Shown here: positions 37,464 to 50,300 of the stretch, piece after piece
Position numbering within the stretch: position 1 is the stretch's first letter
Layout: each line of letters begins with the position of its first letter
DNA from: Glandiceps talaboti
Lineage: Eukaryota; Hemichordata; Enteropneusta; Spengelidae
Length of the DNA: 64,000 nucleotides
Assembly: GCF_964340395.1 (NCBI RefSeq)
Contig: NC_135553.1
Coordinates: 16,669,501-16,733,500, forward strand
Reading direction: 5' to 3'
Notes under the pieces: generated by a model
The model's input: only the letters and a program-made list of their open reading frames with translations
Databases searched by the model: none
Told to the model about the DNA's origin: nothing
Made by a program: the position numbers and the translations under genes

Positions 37464-38400
37464 TTTGAATAATGTTCTTCAACCAAGTTCCAATAAACAA
37501 AAGTGTTCTTCTGAATTATTAGTCACTGTCCTTCCAAATATACGACAGCAGTTGTTCTTTGTCTGAATGCAAGTCAATTGTGACTTCGAAACTCTCGATT
37601 TCAAAAAAAATTAAAAACTTTCCGGAAGCGTTGGATCTGAATCCTCTTCCGCAATGTGACGATTGAGTAACAAAATCCAAGATGGCGCCTTCCTGGACAT
37701 CTGATTTTCGTTCAGCGCTAGTTTGGAAGGTACACTTCAGAACGGGAAAATGTTTGAAATAAAGTCCTTCGCGAACAAAACGGTCAACAGTAACACAATC
37801 AGCTGGCCTGTTGAGACAAAGACACAGAAAATGACGCTTTTAACTCTTATTTCAATAACAATGCGTAACGATGATCATTTGTATGCGCACGTGAATGATT
37901 AAACCGGTTATCTCAGGAAAGCCTACCAATGGCATCACGTACACACACACACACACATCACAGATGATACAAACTAAACAACTTTTTAAGATACACAAGT
38001 ATCATACACTATGACAAATGGAAAAACACTGAATCGAGTGAAACGACTTGAACTTCTGTCATGATTTTGACGTGGGGTCGACTTCAAAGGGTGAGAAGCC
38101 CTTGAAATTTTTCTGAGGCTATGTCATTTCAGCAGTCCAATTTCATCACGATATTTTTTGAGTATTTCATGAAAACAATAACAAAGAAAAGAAACACAGA
38201 ATGAAGTACTTACCAAAGATATCTAATTTAGTTTATATATGTCCGACACGGCTTTAAAAGTCCGCTTATCTACAAATATAGTAGACGCGACAGCTCCCAC
38301 CTACACACGGGATTCAATTGACGAAAAGAAAGATGGCGTTGCCGTGAATCAACAGAACAGGAAGAAGTGACGATAGTTGTAAGAGCGTGTTCAGAGATGT
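37464..38400 (-). promoter_or_regulatory. Epsin 5' UTR and promoter region
   Basis: The region upstream of the epsin ATG is CpG-richer than its surroundings. TCCGGAAG at 37621-37628 is an ETS-type site. CCAAGATGGCGCC at 37677-37689 contains the YY1 core AAGATGGCG, and a second AAGATGGCG is at 38333-38341. Such YY1 sites typically sit just downstream of start sites of housekeeping genes. On the plus strand the first site also opens a 16-codon frame before a GTACAC, which I do not count as a gene. Confidence 0.4.
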
Positions 38401-38639
38401 TGGATAAAAAACACCAACTTCATAGAATAATCTTGGTGGTTTGAACTTAACGAAAAAAAGCTATCGACTACTAACTCACAATTCTGTACACTTTCAAACG
38501 GTGGCTGACCACTAAAGTGTATGATAAAAGAGGGGATAGAATCAATTTGGCGATTGTTGGAAGAGCCAAGAACCCGGATGTGGGAGGTTAGGGTCAAACC
38601 TCACCCGAAAGTTCATTGACGAATATTACTGAGCGGACC

Positions 38640-41600
38640 GGGAGAGTAGAACGAGTGCCAGACCGAATCACTGCTTACTAAGCGGGATAGTCGGTCCCTT
38701 CAAATTACAACAGTACAAGTTAATAAAGTAAGTATTTGTCATCAACATGAGATATAATAAGTTAGATCTAAGGTCACGTTACTTGTGCAGCGGACGAGAA
38801 TAATTACAACGTCTGACACATTAAGTGAAAGTTGTGGACAATTATGGAAATTACCTTTGCATCACCATATTTACAATAACATTACCTTCCTTTATAGCTT
38901 TATACTTGTTATGATTAAGTCTACGTCATAGCCAAAATAAATTTTCAGAAGTTGCGTTGAAGATTGGAACATGTGCAGAATGTATACACCGCAAATCAAA
39001 TGCACATTTAGTAATTAATGTGGCTGAATGTGTGGTGGTGGTGTGCACGTTACCTTTTGTGCTGGCCTTCGAATGTGAACAGATGTTCACATTTCTTTCA
39101 GGCCCATTTGCGTAAAGCAGGTTTGTGCATTTTACGACCCTGCACATTTTTGTGTAATCAGACTTTGCCATATAGACATTACATTGATGCAAGAATCAAG
39201 AGTTATACAAGGTGCTATAATCATGTATAGTTGTGGAGAGAAATCTTTGTCAAGTGAACGTCTGAAAACGATACTCCCCTTTGTTTATACATATGTATGT
39301 TTATTCAGTCAGTCATCTCAACAACATCAACAATAACAAAGCGCCATAGAAGTTTTGCGCTTGTTATGTGATGTTTTGAAATGAAATGCAGTGCAGTGAT
39401 ACAGAAACACATTTAGAGAAAATAATTTATTTTATGCACATACTAAATGATAACAGCATCGGTCAAAGTGAACTAGACATTTAAAAAAATATGGTATTTC
39501 TGACCTCATGACTTTTAATTAAAAGATTTCTGTAAGGTTCTAGAAACTTGGTAGTTATAGGTAAATATGGTTATTAAAGGACTGACTGACCAAGCCTCCC
39601 ACCTCCACCCTACCCCCTCCCCTCATTTGAGTTAAGTTCTTGACACATTAGCCCATAATATTGTAAAATATGCAAGTGAATTCAAAGCTATCAAGGAAAT
39701 GTAAATTGTTTGTAGGTGTAGTAGCAGTTGCATTTCACACATATACATGCTTCTTTAAATGTATGTGTTACTATAGAAGATTTATTTTTAGAAGTTCCAG
39801 CAACACCTCTAAAAGAGAAAACTATGCACAGCTCTCTGTTGTGCCTGATTACTCTACTAACACCTCTCTGACAAGCGTTAAATATGTTCTATGAATTCCA
39901 GTTACAAAACCCCAGAAAATTGGTGATGGGAGAACAAATACTTTGGTATGTTAGCATGTTACTATCAGAATTTGCATATAGAATTGGTTATATCTTTCAG
40001 CAATATTTCACCACTTGACTGACGCCAGTGAGGGTGTTTTGTACCTGTGTTGAGCTCTTATAACCTTGACATAGCAAGGTTAACTACTGTATACGTATAC
40101 AGGCATGTATTGAAATTCTAAACAGTTCATTGTCTCTTGTGAGGACACTTGTTAACTATTGAAGTTAGAGATAGCTTCAAACAACAATAAAAATTTAATT
40201 CATAATTTTACAAAGTATAGGTTATCATGGTACATGTTATTAACATTTTGAAGTGGGCATGCGAGCAGTAATTTGTAGTAACCTGCAACTTTTCCAGGCT
40301 TTATTGAGTTGCATTCTTTACAGTGTACATTTACATTAAAGGTCACATTTCTCCCTAAGAATAACCAAACATTATTCCCATATTAATTTGAGCTTGAGTT
40401 TGAAATTAATAGGTTGATTACAAGGCCCCATATCTGTCTATTGATTCCATTCAAAGTATAGGTAAAGGCAAAGTTAGAAATCAGAGTTTCTGATAAGAGT
40501 TTAGTATGAAATGTGTAACATCAATAAGGGCTGAGCACAGGGCTTCTGACATTTCATCATTGATTCCCCTACATAGTTGGGAGATGGGTTGACATCAATA
40601 TGGGAGGCATGAGTGAGCATCAGTCTGATTAAAATCCAATGTAGTGCACACCTCATGATTTCTTTTTGGCTGTTAGGTACAGCCAAAAAGAAATTGCGAG
40701 GTGTACACTACATTGGATTTTAATCAGATTGGAGTGAGCATATACAAGAATTAACTGTTGATGAACTTTACTGTACAGTGTCTAGGTCCTGAAAAGACAC
40801 CTTTGTTTCATACTCGTACTAGTACCAACATGTATTTCCACCACAATACCTATACCACTATTAATCATCTTAAACCTTGTCTTCGTCTAATTAGTGGCAA
40901 ATAATTACCTGTAATCAAGTTACAACTCAGCAGGCTTTAATCGGATTGGACGGATTGGCTGCATAATTACTAGTTTCAATGGTCATGCAAATTCTTTGAT
41001 TGTGACTGATTTAAGCTCCATCTACACTTTGAATTGCCTGACTTGATGTATACCCTATAGCCTGTAAGATTGTAAAAGGGTTATTTAAGATCCATTACTC
41101 ATTTCTTCAGAAATAAACATTTACTATATTTTATATTATGATAGATAGACATATTGTACATCATACTTACAATTCTTGTAATGGTCATGTTTTTGTTTTG
41201 TGTATTTTTTGTCAAATGTTGAAATCTTTTTTTTAAAATGTTGAAATCTTTCTTGTGGTGTGACAAGTTTGTATCATTTGTAGCAATGCAGTCCACTTTT
41301 ATGGCTGCTGTATTCAGTAGTCTCTCAGTGTTGGCCAAATATTGGTAAAATGTAATGTATATTTAATGTGGCCCAGAGACTAATATGGCTTGACAAACCT
41401 AACAACATTGTTAAGCCACAGCCACAGCCACTAAATGTCCGTGTATTACCATTTAGTCAGATCAGTAGATGTTTACACTCACAGCATAATGTGTTAATTT
41501 GGGGCAAATAGTGAGTTTGTTCTAGCAAGCTACTAATTAATGCAAAGCTGATAAACTCAGATAAGACATTGATATCAGGTAGGAAATAGAACAAAACAGT

Positions 41601-42132
41601 GAGAGGAATATACAGAAAATAATATTAGAAATCCGGAAAATCGCGAGTACAAAACTGATTATTTGTCCTTTACCCTGTGGTTAAGCCAGATAGCTGAGTC
41701 TCTGGGCTAAATTTAGTCAAACTAAGGACATTGTTTTAAAATCTGTTAACACCAAACTTCTCAGTAGCATCATTTGTCTTTCACTATTTCATTATTTGTT
41801 TTCCGTGATACTAAGATTTGCATATTGTATGAATAATTAAAACTTCATTAAAAATAGGAAGTGTCTGAATTCTCGGAAGGTTACCATAGTAGCACTCCCT
41901 TGCATGATGTTATTCAGTAGCACATTCTGAAATGACTTGTACATGTACGTTGTAAATCACCTATGTATGTAAGTCAAGTAGCATGTTGCTAGACATAATA
42001 GACATTCTCAAATTTACTGCTGTACAAAGAATTCCGCCCAAGATGGTGACATTAGCTTCATTCGTATGTTGATATTGTCTGGACACATAACGAAGACACA
42101 ACAGTTACTCAGTTTCTTTGTTTGTTACACAG
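38640..42132. other. Region between epsin and the membrane-protein gene
   Basis: The 5' UTR exon(s) and promoter of the membrane-protein gene probably lie here. A splice-acceptor-like sequence (TTTGTTTGTTACACAG) ends at 42132, 16 bases before its ATG. Apart from the 111-bp hairpin at 40621-40731 I see no gene, RNA or large repeat. Confidence 0.4.
40621..40731. mobile_element. 111-bp palindromic MITE with a 10-bp target duplication
   Basis: The arms CTGATTAAAATCCAATGTAG and CTACATTGGATTTTAATCAG are perfect inverses. They continue through GTGYACACCT and AATTTCTTTTTGGCTGT to a loop of about 6 bases. GAGTGAGCAT flanks it on both sides (40611-40620 and 40732-40741), an exact 10-base direct repeat. 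A 9-10-bp duplication fits Mutator-like transposition. It has no coding capacity. Confidence 0.85.
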
Positions 42133-42148
42133 GACTGCAGCAAGAGAC

Positions 42149-44306
42149 ATGAAGTTTTGTGTGGTGGTATTGTTACTTTTTGTGCTATATACAGGGAACA
42201 TAGACGGTCAACCAGGTATGTTCACGGTTTACAACTTGTTAACTGTAATATGTATTCTAACAAAGATCTCAGTAGACAGTGTTTCCATGTGTGAACAGCA
42301 AGCAGTCATGACCCATGTAATAGTTTAACACTAGCAAACAAAGGTATTAGTCACCACTGTGTTATTGTTAAGAGCTAAATTTAGAAATGTTGATTACCCA
42401 TGAATTGTGAAACACAGACTATCTTTTGTCTGAAAGTGTTGTTTCGCATGGGGCATACTTGATACATTTGTTCATCCCTGTTGGGTAAGATTGGTTGATA
42501 TCATCAATCCAGACCAAAATGTGTTAATACCATGTCAAACATTGTGCGTAAATTATATCATCATTACACTTTCCACTATACTCAAGCCAAGTTATTGCCT
42601 TTGATCAGAAAATATGGATTATATCCTGGTTGTTCTACATCAGACAACGTGTCTACCTCACTGATTTTGTGTTGCTTGAAATATGAGTCAAAACATTCCA
42701 AATCGCCATTATTTTAACCAATTTTTCATAAATTATTCTTGAATAGTTATAATTACATTGTATATTATTTCCCAATAATTTGCTTCTGTCAGCTGGAAAA
42801 TACTCAATGACCTTAGGAGTTTGTCACTACTTGTCTAGCAATTCGTAGTGACAAAGCCCCTTAGACCACTCATATTTTCCCTCAGCTGAAAGAAGAAATG
42901 TATTTGGAATAATTTCTCTAATTGTCTGACCAAAACCATAGTCTATTATTGATGGTATTTTATGATAAGTTTGAGCCACTGCACATGTCTTAATAATAAT
43001 ATCTTTGTCACTTAGACTCAAGCCAAGCGTTTATTTATTATAGTCAAAATTTTTAAAAATATTTAGCGCATTTATGGTTGGAAAAATAAAACACCTCCCC
43101 TCCCCCTCAACTTAACATAATGACCATCAATGAATAAAACAATAGTTTTGACACTTAAACAGGTAAGGCAAATATAATGTGCAGTAGCCTACATTGTATA
43201 GACTTCACTGAAGTCATAGGAACATTCCTAACAACAATTCATGTGATATCAAATCAGATTTTATAGTAACAGCAATCACTTTAACTACACCGTTAGTTCT
43301 TGTCTTTGAAATGAGGACTTTTCACCCAGTACATAAAAATCATTTTAACCTAACTGCAGAGAAAATTGTGTCAGGTTTAAGAGGTTTTCTTACATGATTT
43401 CTAGTTTCCAGTATCAGATTTAATTATCTCAGGATGTGACTCCTGTCTCTATAGTAGTAGCCCTGTAAAACCTCAACTAGGTTTTATAGTATCTGAGTGA
43501 CAACTATAGTGTACTGTACTGGTATTATTTCTAAGTTAGCGTCCCACTGGACTACATTTAATCTAGAGGATTTACATCAAAGTAGGGAATGTTGAGTCAG
43601 AACAAGGAAAGCATGGCACTAAATTTCACGTACATGTACACAAAATGGGAATTCCATGTTAAAAAATTTAGCACCATGCAAGGTGTGACTTTGTATCTGT
43701 GCAGCCAGTAAAGGGTGTCTGTACTTGTATGACTGTTTGGGAACTAGATTTTGGCAAAATAGCTTAAAAACTTATGATTATACTTAGTAATCCTTTTGTA
43801 CATGTATGTCTTGTTTCACTAATATGTAGTAAAATACCTTTCTACATAGATTTTTTATGCTGTCTTTCTTAAATCAGTGACAATGGTACATGCTGTGAAC
43901 TCTCTGCTTTTCGTAAAATGTATTTTGTATCCCTATATTCTTGTGTTTGTAGGCCATAGAGTACATTTTTTGTATGTGATTGAGTAACAGGACCATCCCC
44001 CGATTCCACCATGCTAAAAAGTGACCCTTCCTGGATTTCCTTTCTCTAAAACCTGACCCTCCCCCTGTAAAAAAATATTCAAAAACATGGGTTCAAAAGT
44101 TCAAAATAATAGTTAGGTTTGAGCTTCTGTTCATGTAAAAAAAAATTGAAAAGGAAACATGCTCCTGATAAGTAAAGTCTCAATTCAATGAAAGACAAGA
44201 ATATAGAAATTTAGTATTGATTCCATTTTTTCACTCCAATAAAGAATTCCAGTGTAAAATTAGTCACAATTTAAATGTAGTCAATGACTACAAAAATACA
44301 TTCACT

Positions 44307-44398
<92 letters not shown>

Positions 44399-47300
44399 TA
44401 GTCTGAGTCAGTGATATATTATGTTTTACTCATGGATAGTGAATTAAATTCCTTAACCATATAATAGTAGTTACTGGATTTATCCATTTCAAAAGTAATT
44501 CTATCACTTTGAAAGATATGTCCAGTGTCCTTCAGGTGCACCCATTCTTTCAGTTCACATAGTCTCTGTATCTGGTTTACTACATGTAGCTCTACACTAT
44601 AAATTGAGATCATATTTCTAATATACAGTGTATAGCTACATCAAAGGGAAACAAATCATACATTATTGAAATGGTAATATCCTCAAGCAACGTTTGTTCA
44701 TAGTGTTTACTTGGTGCTGTGTTTCAGAATGTACCTTTTATAGTTTACACTGAAATAGAAGGAGATTGTCAGATAAAAATCTAATCAAATATTATTAAAC
44801 TTAATCTACTTTTTATTCTGGATTATTAAAAATTATACTATTGTACATGGAATTTGCAGTCAGTAAATTAAATGACTGTAATTACAGGTTTGGCAAACTT
44901 CATGTTTTCAACAGTAAATTCATCTCATTGATGTGACAAATACAAATATCAAAATATTGCAAACCCTTAAGAAATTATGTCGTATAAATCTGAGGAAGAG
45001 CTGGTTGACAAAAATTTAATTTATATATTCATGACTTATTCTATTCACCATATATTAATCTACATGTCTGTCCAAGTGTCATGTGACAGGATAAGGAGAT
45101 AGACAGTTGCCTTCTAACGAACCTGACGACACCAATAACCAATAATTTTATCATGGTTTCATCCTTGAAAAATCAATGTGAAACAACATATGCCAAGTCC
45201 TTGTTTGTAACTCAATAAATTGCAAAAAGTTTAATACCGTATTAAAGGGAAGTCATGCTAAAATTGTTTTATAAATTAAAAATCTAAAATAAATATCCAA
45301 TCCTCATCCAAATGGCCACTTTAAGTTTAATACCGTGCATAAAAACTGTACATACACAAAAGACAAAAGAGGCTACACTTTTTTATTTGTCATACATGAT
45401 GATACCTGGGAGGCTATACCAGCCCTAACCTGGCCTCACATTAAATAACTTCATTTGGCAAATACACATCTTGTGTAATTGTGTTGTATCAATTTGTAAT
45501 GTATTAAAGGCCAAAGTAGTCAGTGTTTTTGTTGAAATACACAATTTGTGATTTACAGTGTCTGAATGATGACAAAGCTTAAGTTACTCTGTTTAAAGTG
45601 TCTGGATGTTATAGATAAGCACCAAGCCATTACTGGATGAATAAATCACATTCTAGATTGAAAATTGATTTGCAGTGTCTAGTCAGACATTAATTTTGAA
45701 GTCATCTACTTTTTGAAATGATAAAGAAAGATATATTTTCCCTCTTTTGGGCACTCGTACTTTTGATTGCATTGCACTGTAAAACGTACATCATCAGCAT
45801 GTGATTAACATAATAACTATCATCCATACTATTCGTACCAGTATTAAACTGAATTTAACTTCTGATCAAAACTTATAGAATGACAAACTTGGAAATGATT
45901 GGACGAGCTCAGAAAAGTCTTAATTTATTGGTAAGACTTGTAAATAAAGGTTGTGTGTAGACTAAACAGAAATTATTGTATACTTTAGAACACTGAATCA
46001 AGGCTTATTTAAAAATTGCACGGTTATTCTACTTTTTGAAAAAATGCAATGCTGCTGACATCAGACCATGGACAAACGGAACCTGTTACAGACAGGGAAA
46101 TAAACAAATGAATTGGATTATTAAATAACACTTGGCACAGCATGTTGGAACAGCAGAGACTTGTATTACCCACCATGGTTTGATAAGAACAGTTTTATGT
46201 ACATGAAATGCCAGGAAAACTCGAAATTTGTTCGTGAACATAAACTACTATGTAAAGTGGCCATAAAAATGTTCTTATCAAATGATGGAATCTGTACAAC
46301 ATGCTGTGTCAAGTGTTATTAATCCAATTCAGTTGTTTACTTTCTGTGTGTTTGTAACAGGTTCCTTTCGTCCATGGTCTGATGTCGACAGTTGTATATT
46401 AAAAATACTCTATGTACAAAAAGGGTGAAATTAGTAGTAAGAGTTGTGTTTGCTTAATCCTTGTATTGTTATTACCCTTTTTAGAGCAACACATATTATT
46501 TACCTTGAAAGGAGATTAGGGTTTCAGTTACCTAAAGAAGGATTAGAAAACTAGAAAGTGGTCTAACAATTGACAAGTAGAAATAATCTCTACATTTTGT
46601 GTAGGTAGTAGTTTATAACTAGAAGGTTGTCTCAACTAAGAAATCTCCATTACACATTATATCATGAATTGTAGTGTAAAAATGAAATATTTAGTCAATG
46701 CCATAAAAAAGAAAGTAATGAATGAAAATGAAATATTAAACATACTGAGAATGTGGTTAGTTGTGGAAAGCATGTAAATAATAAAAAATTAGGGTTTACT
46801 CCACTGACTATGTCCAGTTTGTTAAAGTGATCATATGGATGGAATATTGGGTATTATATTTTGGATTTTTAATTTATAGAAAATTTTTATATTTTATCAT
46901 AGCTTCCTACTTGAAAAGTCAACATGAGGCAACATTGACAAAGACTGTGTTTGAAACTCAATACATTCCAAAAAGCTACAAATTGTGTAAAGAGTTTGTT
47001 ATTGTACGTATATATGTACGTACGTACGTATGTACGTACGTACGCACACACGCATAATAACAAAGATTTTACACATTATTGATATATTAGTCTTTTGCAA
47101 TTTTAATATTGAGTTACAAACAAGGACTTGACACATGTTGTTTCACATTGATTTTTCAAGAACGAAGTCATGATAAAATTCTTTTATGAATTAAAAATCC
47201 AATAATAAATATCCAATCCTCATCCATAGGCCACTTTAACATACCAGGAAGTACAAACTACAATACAAAGCAATTGCTTGACAAAGGGTAATATCTAAAT

Positions 47301-50300
47301 ATAGATCTGTCGTCTCGCTAACAGTTTTTTACAGCCTTCGGCAGACTGCATCTGTCCTTGTATACTCTTCTGTAGTATAATGAAAGTCAGAATATTCATG
47401 GCATATTTACTGATTTATTTTTTGTCATATTCAGTGTTATTTAATTATGTATTTTCATTACATGACAGTTTTCAAGGTGCAGTAAGAGCAAAGAGGATAC
47501 CCATTACAGCAAACAAATATACAATGTACTTTTCACAGACCCAAGGTAAACCTAAGAAAAATAATTGTACTATAAAAGCAAGCCTGCAAGACAACCATAA
47601 GTTAACAATGAATAAATAACACAAGGTTCTTGTCACAGACCAGCGATATACACTTACTTTAACTATGGTAGACAAATAAACCCAGACAATATAGTCAATG
47701 TGGTATATACTGTTTTATACCATGCATGAGCCAGGTTCAATAAAAAATATGAAATATTTATCTGGTAGTTCTACGTCACGACAACGCGCGTCTGTGTCAC
47801 GACAACACGTGTCTATGTCATTCGTTCTGCTGTACAGTGTTCGAAATATATGAGTCAAAAAGTTTAAAATTGCCATTACTTTCCCCAATTTTTAAAAAAT
47901 ATTACTGACAATGATGTAATTATATTATTCCCCTATCTTTTTCTTCACCCAGCTGGAAAATACTTGTGATCTATATGTAAGGGTTGTCACTATGAGTCTA
48001 GCGACTTGTAGTGACAAGGGCCCTTTTGGTCACTTGTATTTTCCTTGGCCGAACGAAGAAAGATATTGGAGAATAATATCTCATTTAGTCTAGTTCCTAT
48101 ACCAGTATCATTACGATAAACCACAGTTGGCATCCAGACTATATCTAATTATTCCTTCCAGATTTAATTTTGAAGAGTGTGTGCATACTTACAATGAAAA
48201 TAAAAACTAGTATAAACTTTTGTTTAAACCAAATTTTAGTCAGTAGTTCACTTGGTAAAGAAAAGGTTAATGAATTGCCATGACAACCACTACATGTTAA
48301 CTACAGTCAATTGTAAGATGGCTTTCAGAACTAACTACTCAAGAAATGCAAATGTTCTGTAATATTAATCATAACATAAAATCCAATCCCAAATTAGGGA
48401 CAATTTTAATTTTTTTTTTCAGTGCAAATTTGTTTGCTAAGGTTGGGGAACCCCAGGAAAAAATGACAGTGTTTCCCAATAAAGTCTATGGTAATTTTGT
48501 TTGGGAACCCAGCTATTAAAATGACATGGAATCCCCAGTAGATTTTACCTACTTACTGCTCTTAGCAAAAACACTGAAATATCTTTTATGGACATTTAAG
48601 AAACATAATTTATTTATATTCTAAAACTTAAATAGCTGAGCCATGACATATCATAAGAGCTATGAGTATGATATCAGCCTGATATACACTGAAATGTCGT
48701 ACAAATTGCATATTTTGCAGAAAATAAAAATTGTGAGTGCTATTCCAGTGAATACTAGCAAATACTGAAGTTGTGAATTCTCCTATAAATGACAAATCAT
48801 AATGGGTGTTGACATTTGCCCTAAATCAAAAGAGAAACATAACGAGATATTTGTAAGAAACATGAAAGGTGTAGAGGTCAGCATAAATTTGTGGAATACA
48901 GTAAAATGTCAACGACAGAATAGGCAAGTCATTATCTCATTTCATGTTTCTGTAGTAAATTGTCATTTTTCTAAAAGTCAAAACAGAAATAATTGCCTTT
49001 AGCTAGTACAAGGCCAGTGACCTGAAGTATCTGCAGAATATGATATATAATAACATCTTGCTAACACTAGCCGCGTTCACACTACCACACAGGGAGTCAT
49101 CTTAGAATAAGATGGGTTAATTTGTTGTTATGAACTAGCTTGTTCTGGAGTTAACTAGCCAAGGTTTACTGATCTGAAGTTAGTGTGAACGCAAACACCA
49201 ATATTATTGGGGTAAAAAAATTATGATGTGGGAGCACCTGAGGAAGGATTGTTGATGTGTAAGAAGGATTGTACAATGCCTCGTATAGGCCAGTTTCCAT
49301 ATTTCAAGGCAAAGAAATAACTTAAAGCCCAAAGTCCTGTCATTTTCGTGATAGCCTGTCTACATGCCTTTCCTCCTGATTAGACATTCTCCATGCTGCA
49401 GCCAAATGTCAGACTAGTCTATTTATCACCAAAATCATGCCTACTAATTTTTGAACAGTCAAGAATTTCTCACCATTTCACCAACTGTCCACCATTACTT
49501 TAATTTATTATCTTGTATTAAACTAAATACCCCAAAGGCATACAACTCTTTCAGTTATTTTTGATGCCTGTATGGAAGAGAATGTTTTCATCATGAACCA
49601 TTGTGGAAACTGTTATCAATAAAATTGTTAGTCAGCATCAATTTGAGCAATGTGTAATTAGAAGGCTGTGACGTCAATGGTAATGTTTGGTGCACAAGTA
49701 CCATTGACTTACCCTCAAGTTAATGAAAATCAATCTGTATCCGTCATATGTATTGATTATAATGGGTTTTGTTATAGAAATACTGCCTTGAAATAACAAA
49801 TAATTGTGTTTAAATAGCTTTATGTGTTTATCAACCATGTTCAGTTGTCAAAAGCAGTGTACATGTATGTCAGAACCCAACTATCAGAGTATCACTGAGG
49901 GGAAAATCAGGTAGAACTTATAGCCTCCTGGACATCATATAATGTACTATAGCCTGTTTACGGTGCTTATGGTATATTCCTTTCAATCTCTCATACCTCT
50001 AGGCTTGTAACTAGAATTGCAAAAAAGCTGTAAATACGGTTTGAAAACCACAATGTATAAATGCCCATTCAGCTTGTCGTCACCAAGGAGTATTCAAATA
50101 TATGCAGATGATACACATGCAAATGAAGTGTATGCAGATTAGCACACATCTCAAATACACATGCAAAATTTGAAAATATGTAACTAAAATTATGATTATT
50201 TCTTTGTCTGTCACTATCAGTTGATATATGTAACTTATTGACCAACAAACACATGAAGAATTTGACCATTCTTTTTCAAGTGTGTGATTTTTGGAGGCAA

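Noticed and set aside
37682-37729. Plus-strand 16-codon frame starting at the YY1-like site and ending before GTACAC, as a first exon of the membrane-protein gene
   Set aside because: The membrane-protein gene has its own ATG and signal peptide at 42149. No junction can be shown, and the ATG is explained by the AAGATGGCG motif.
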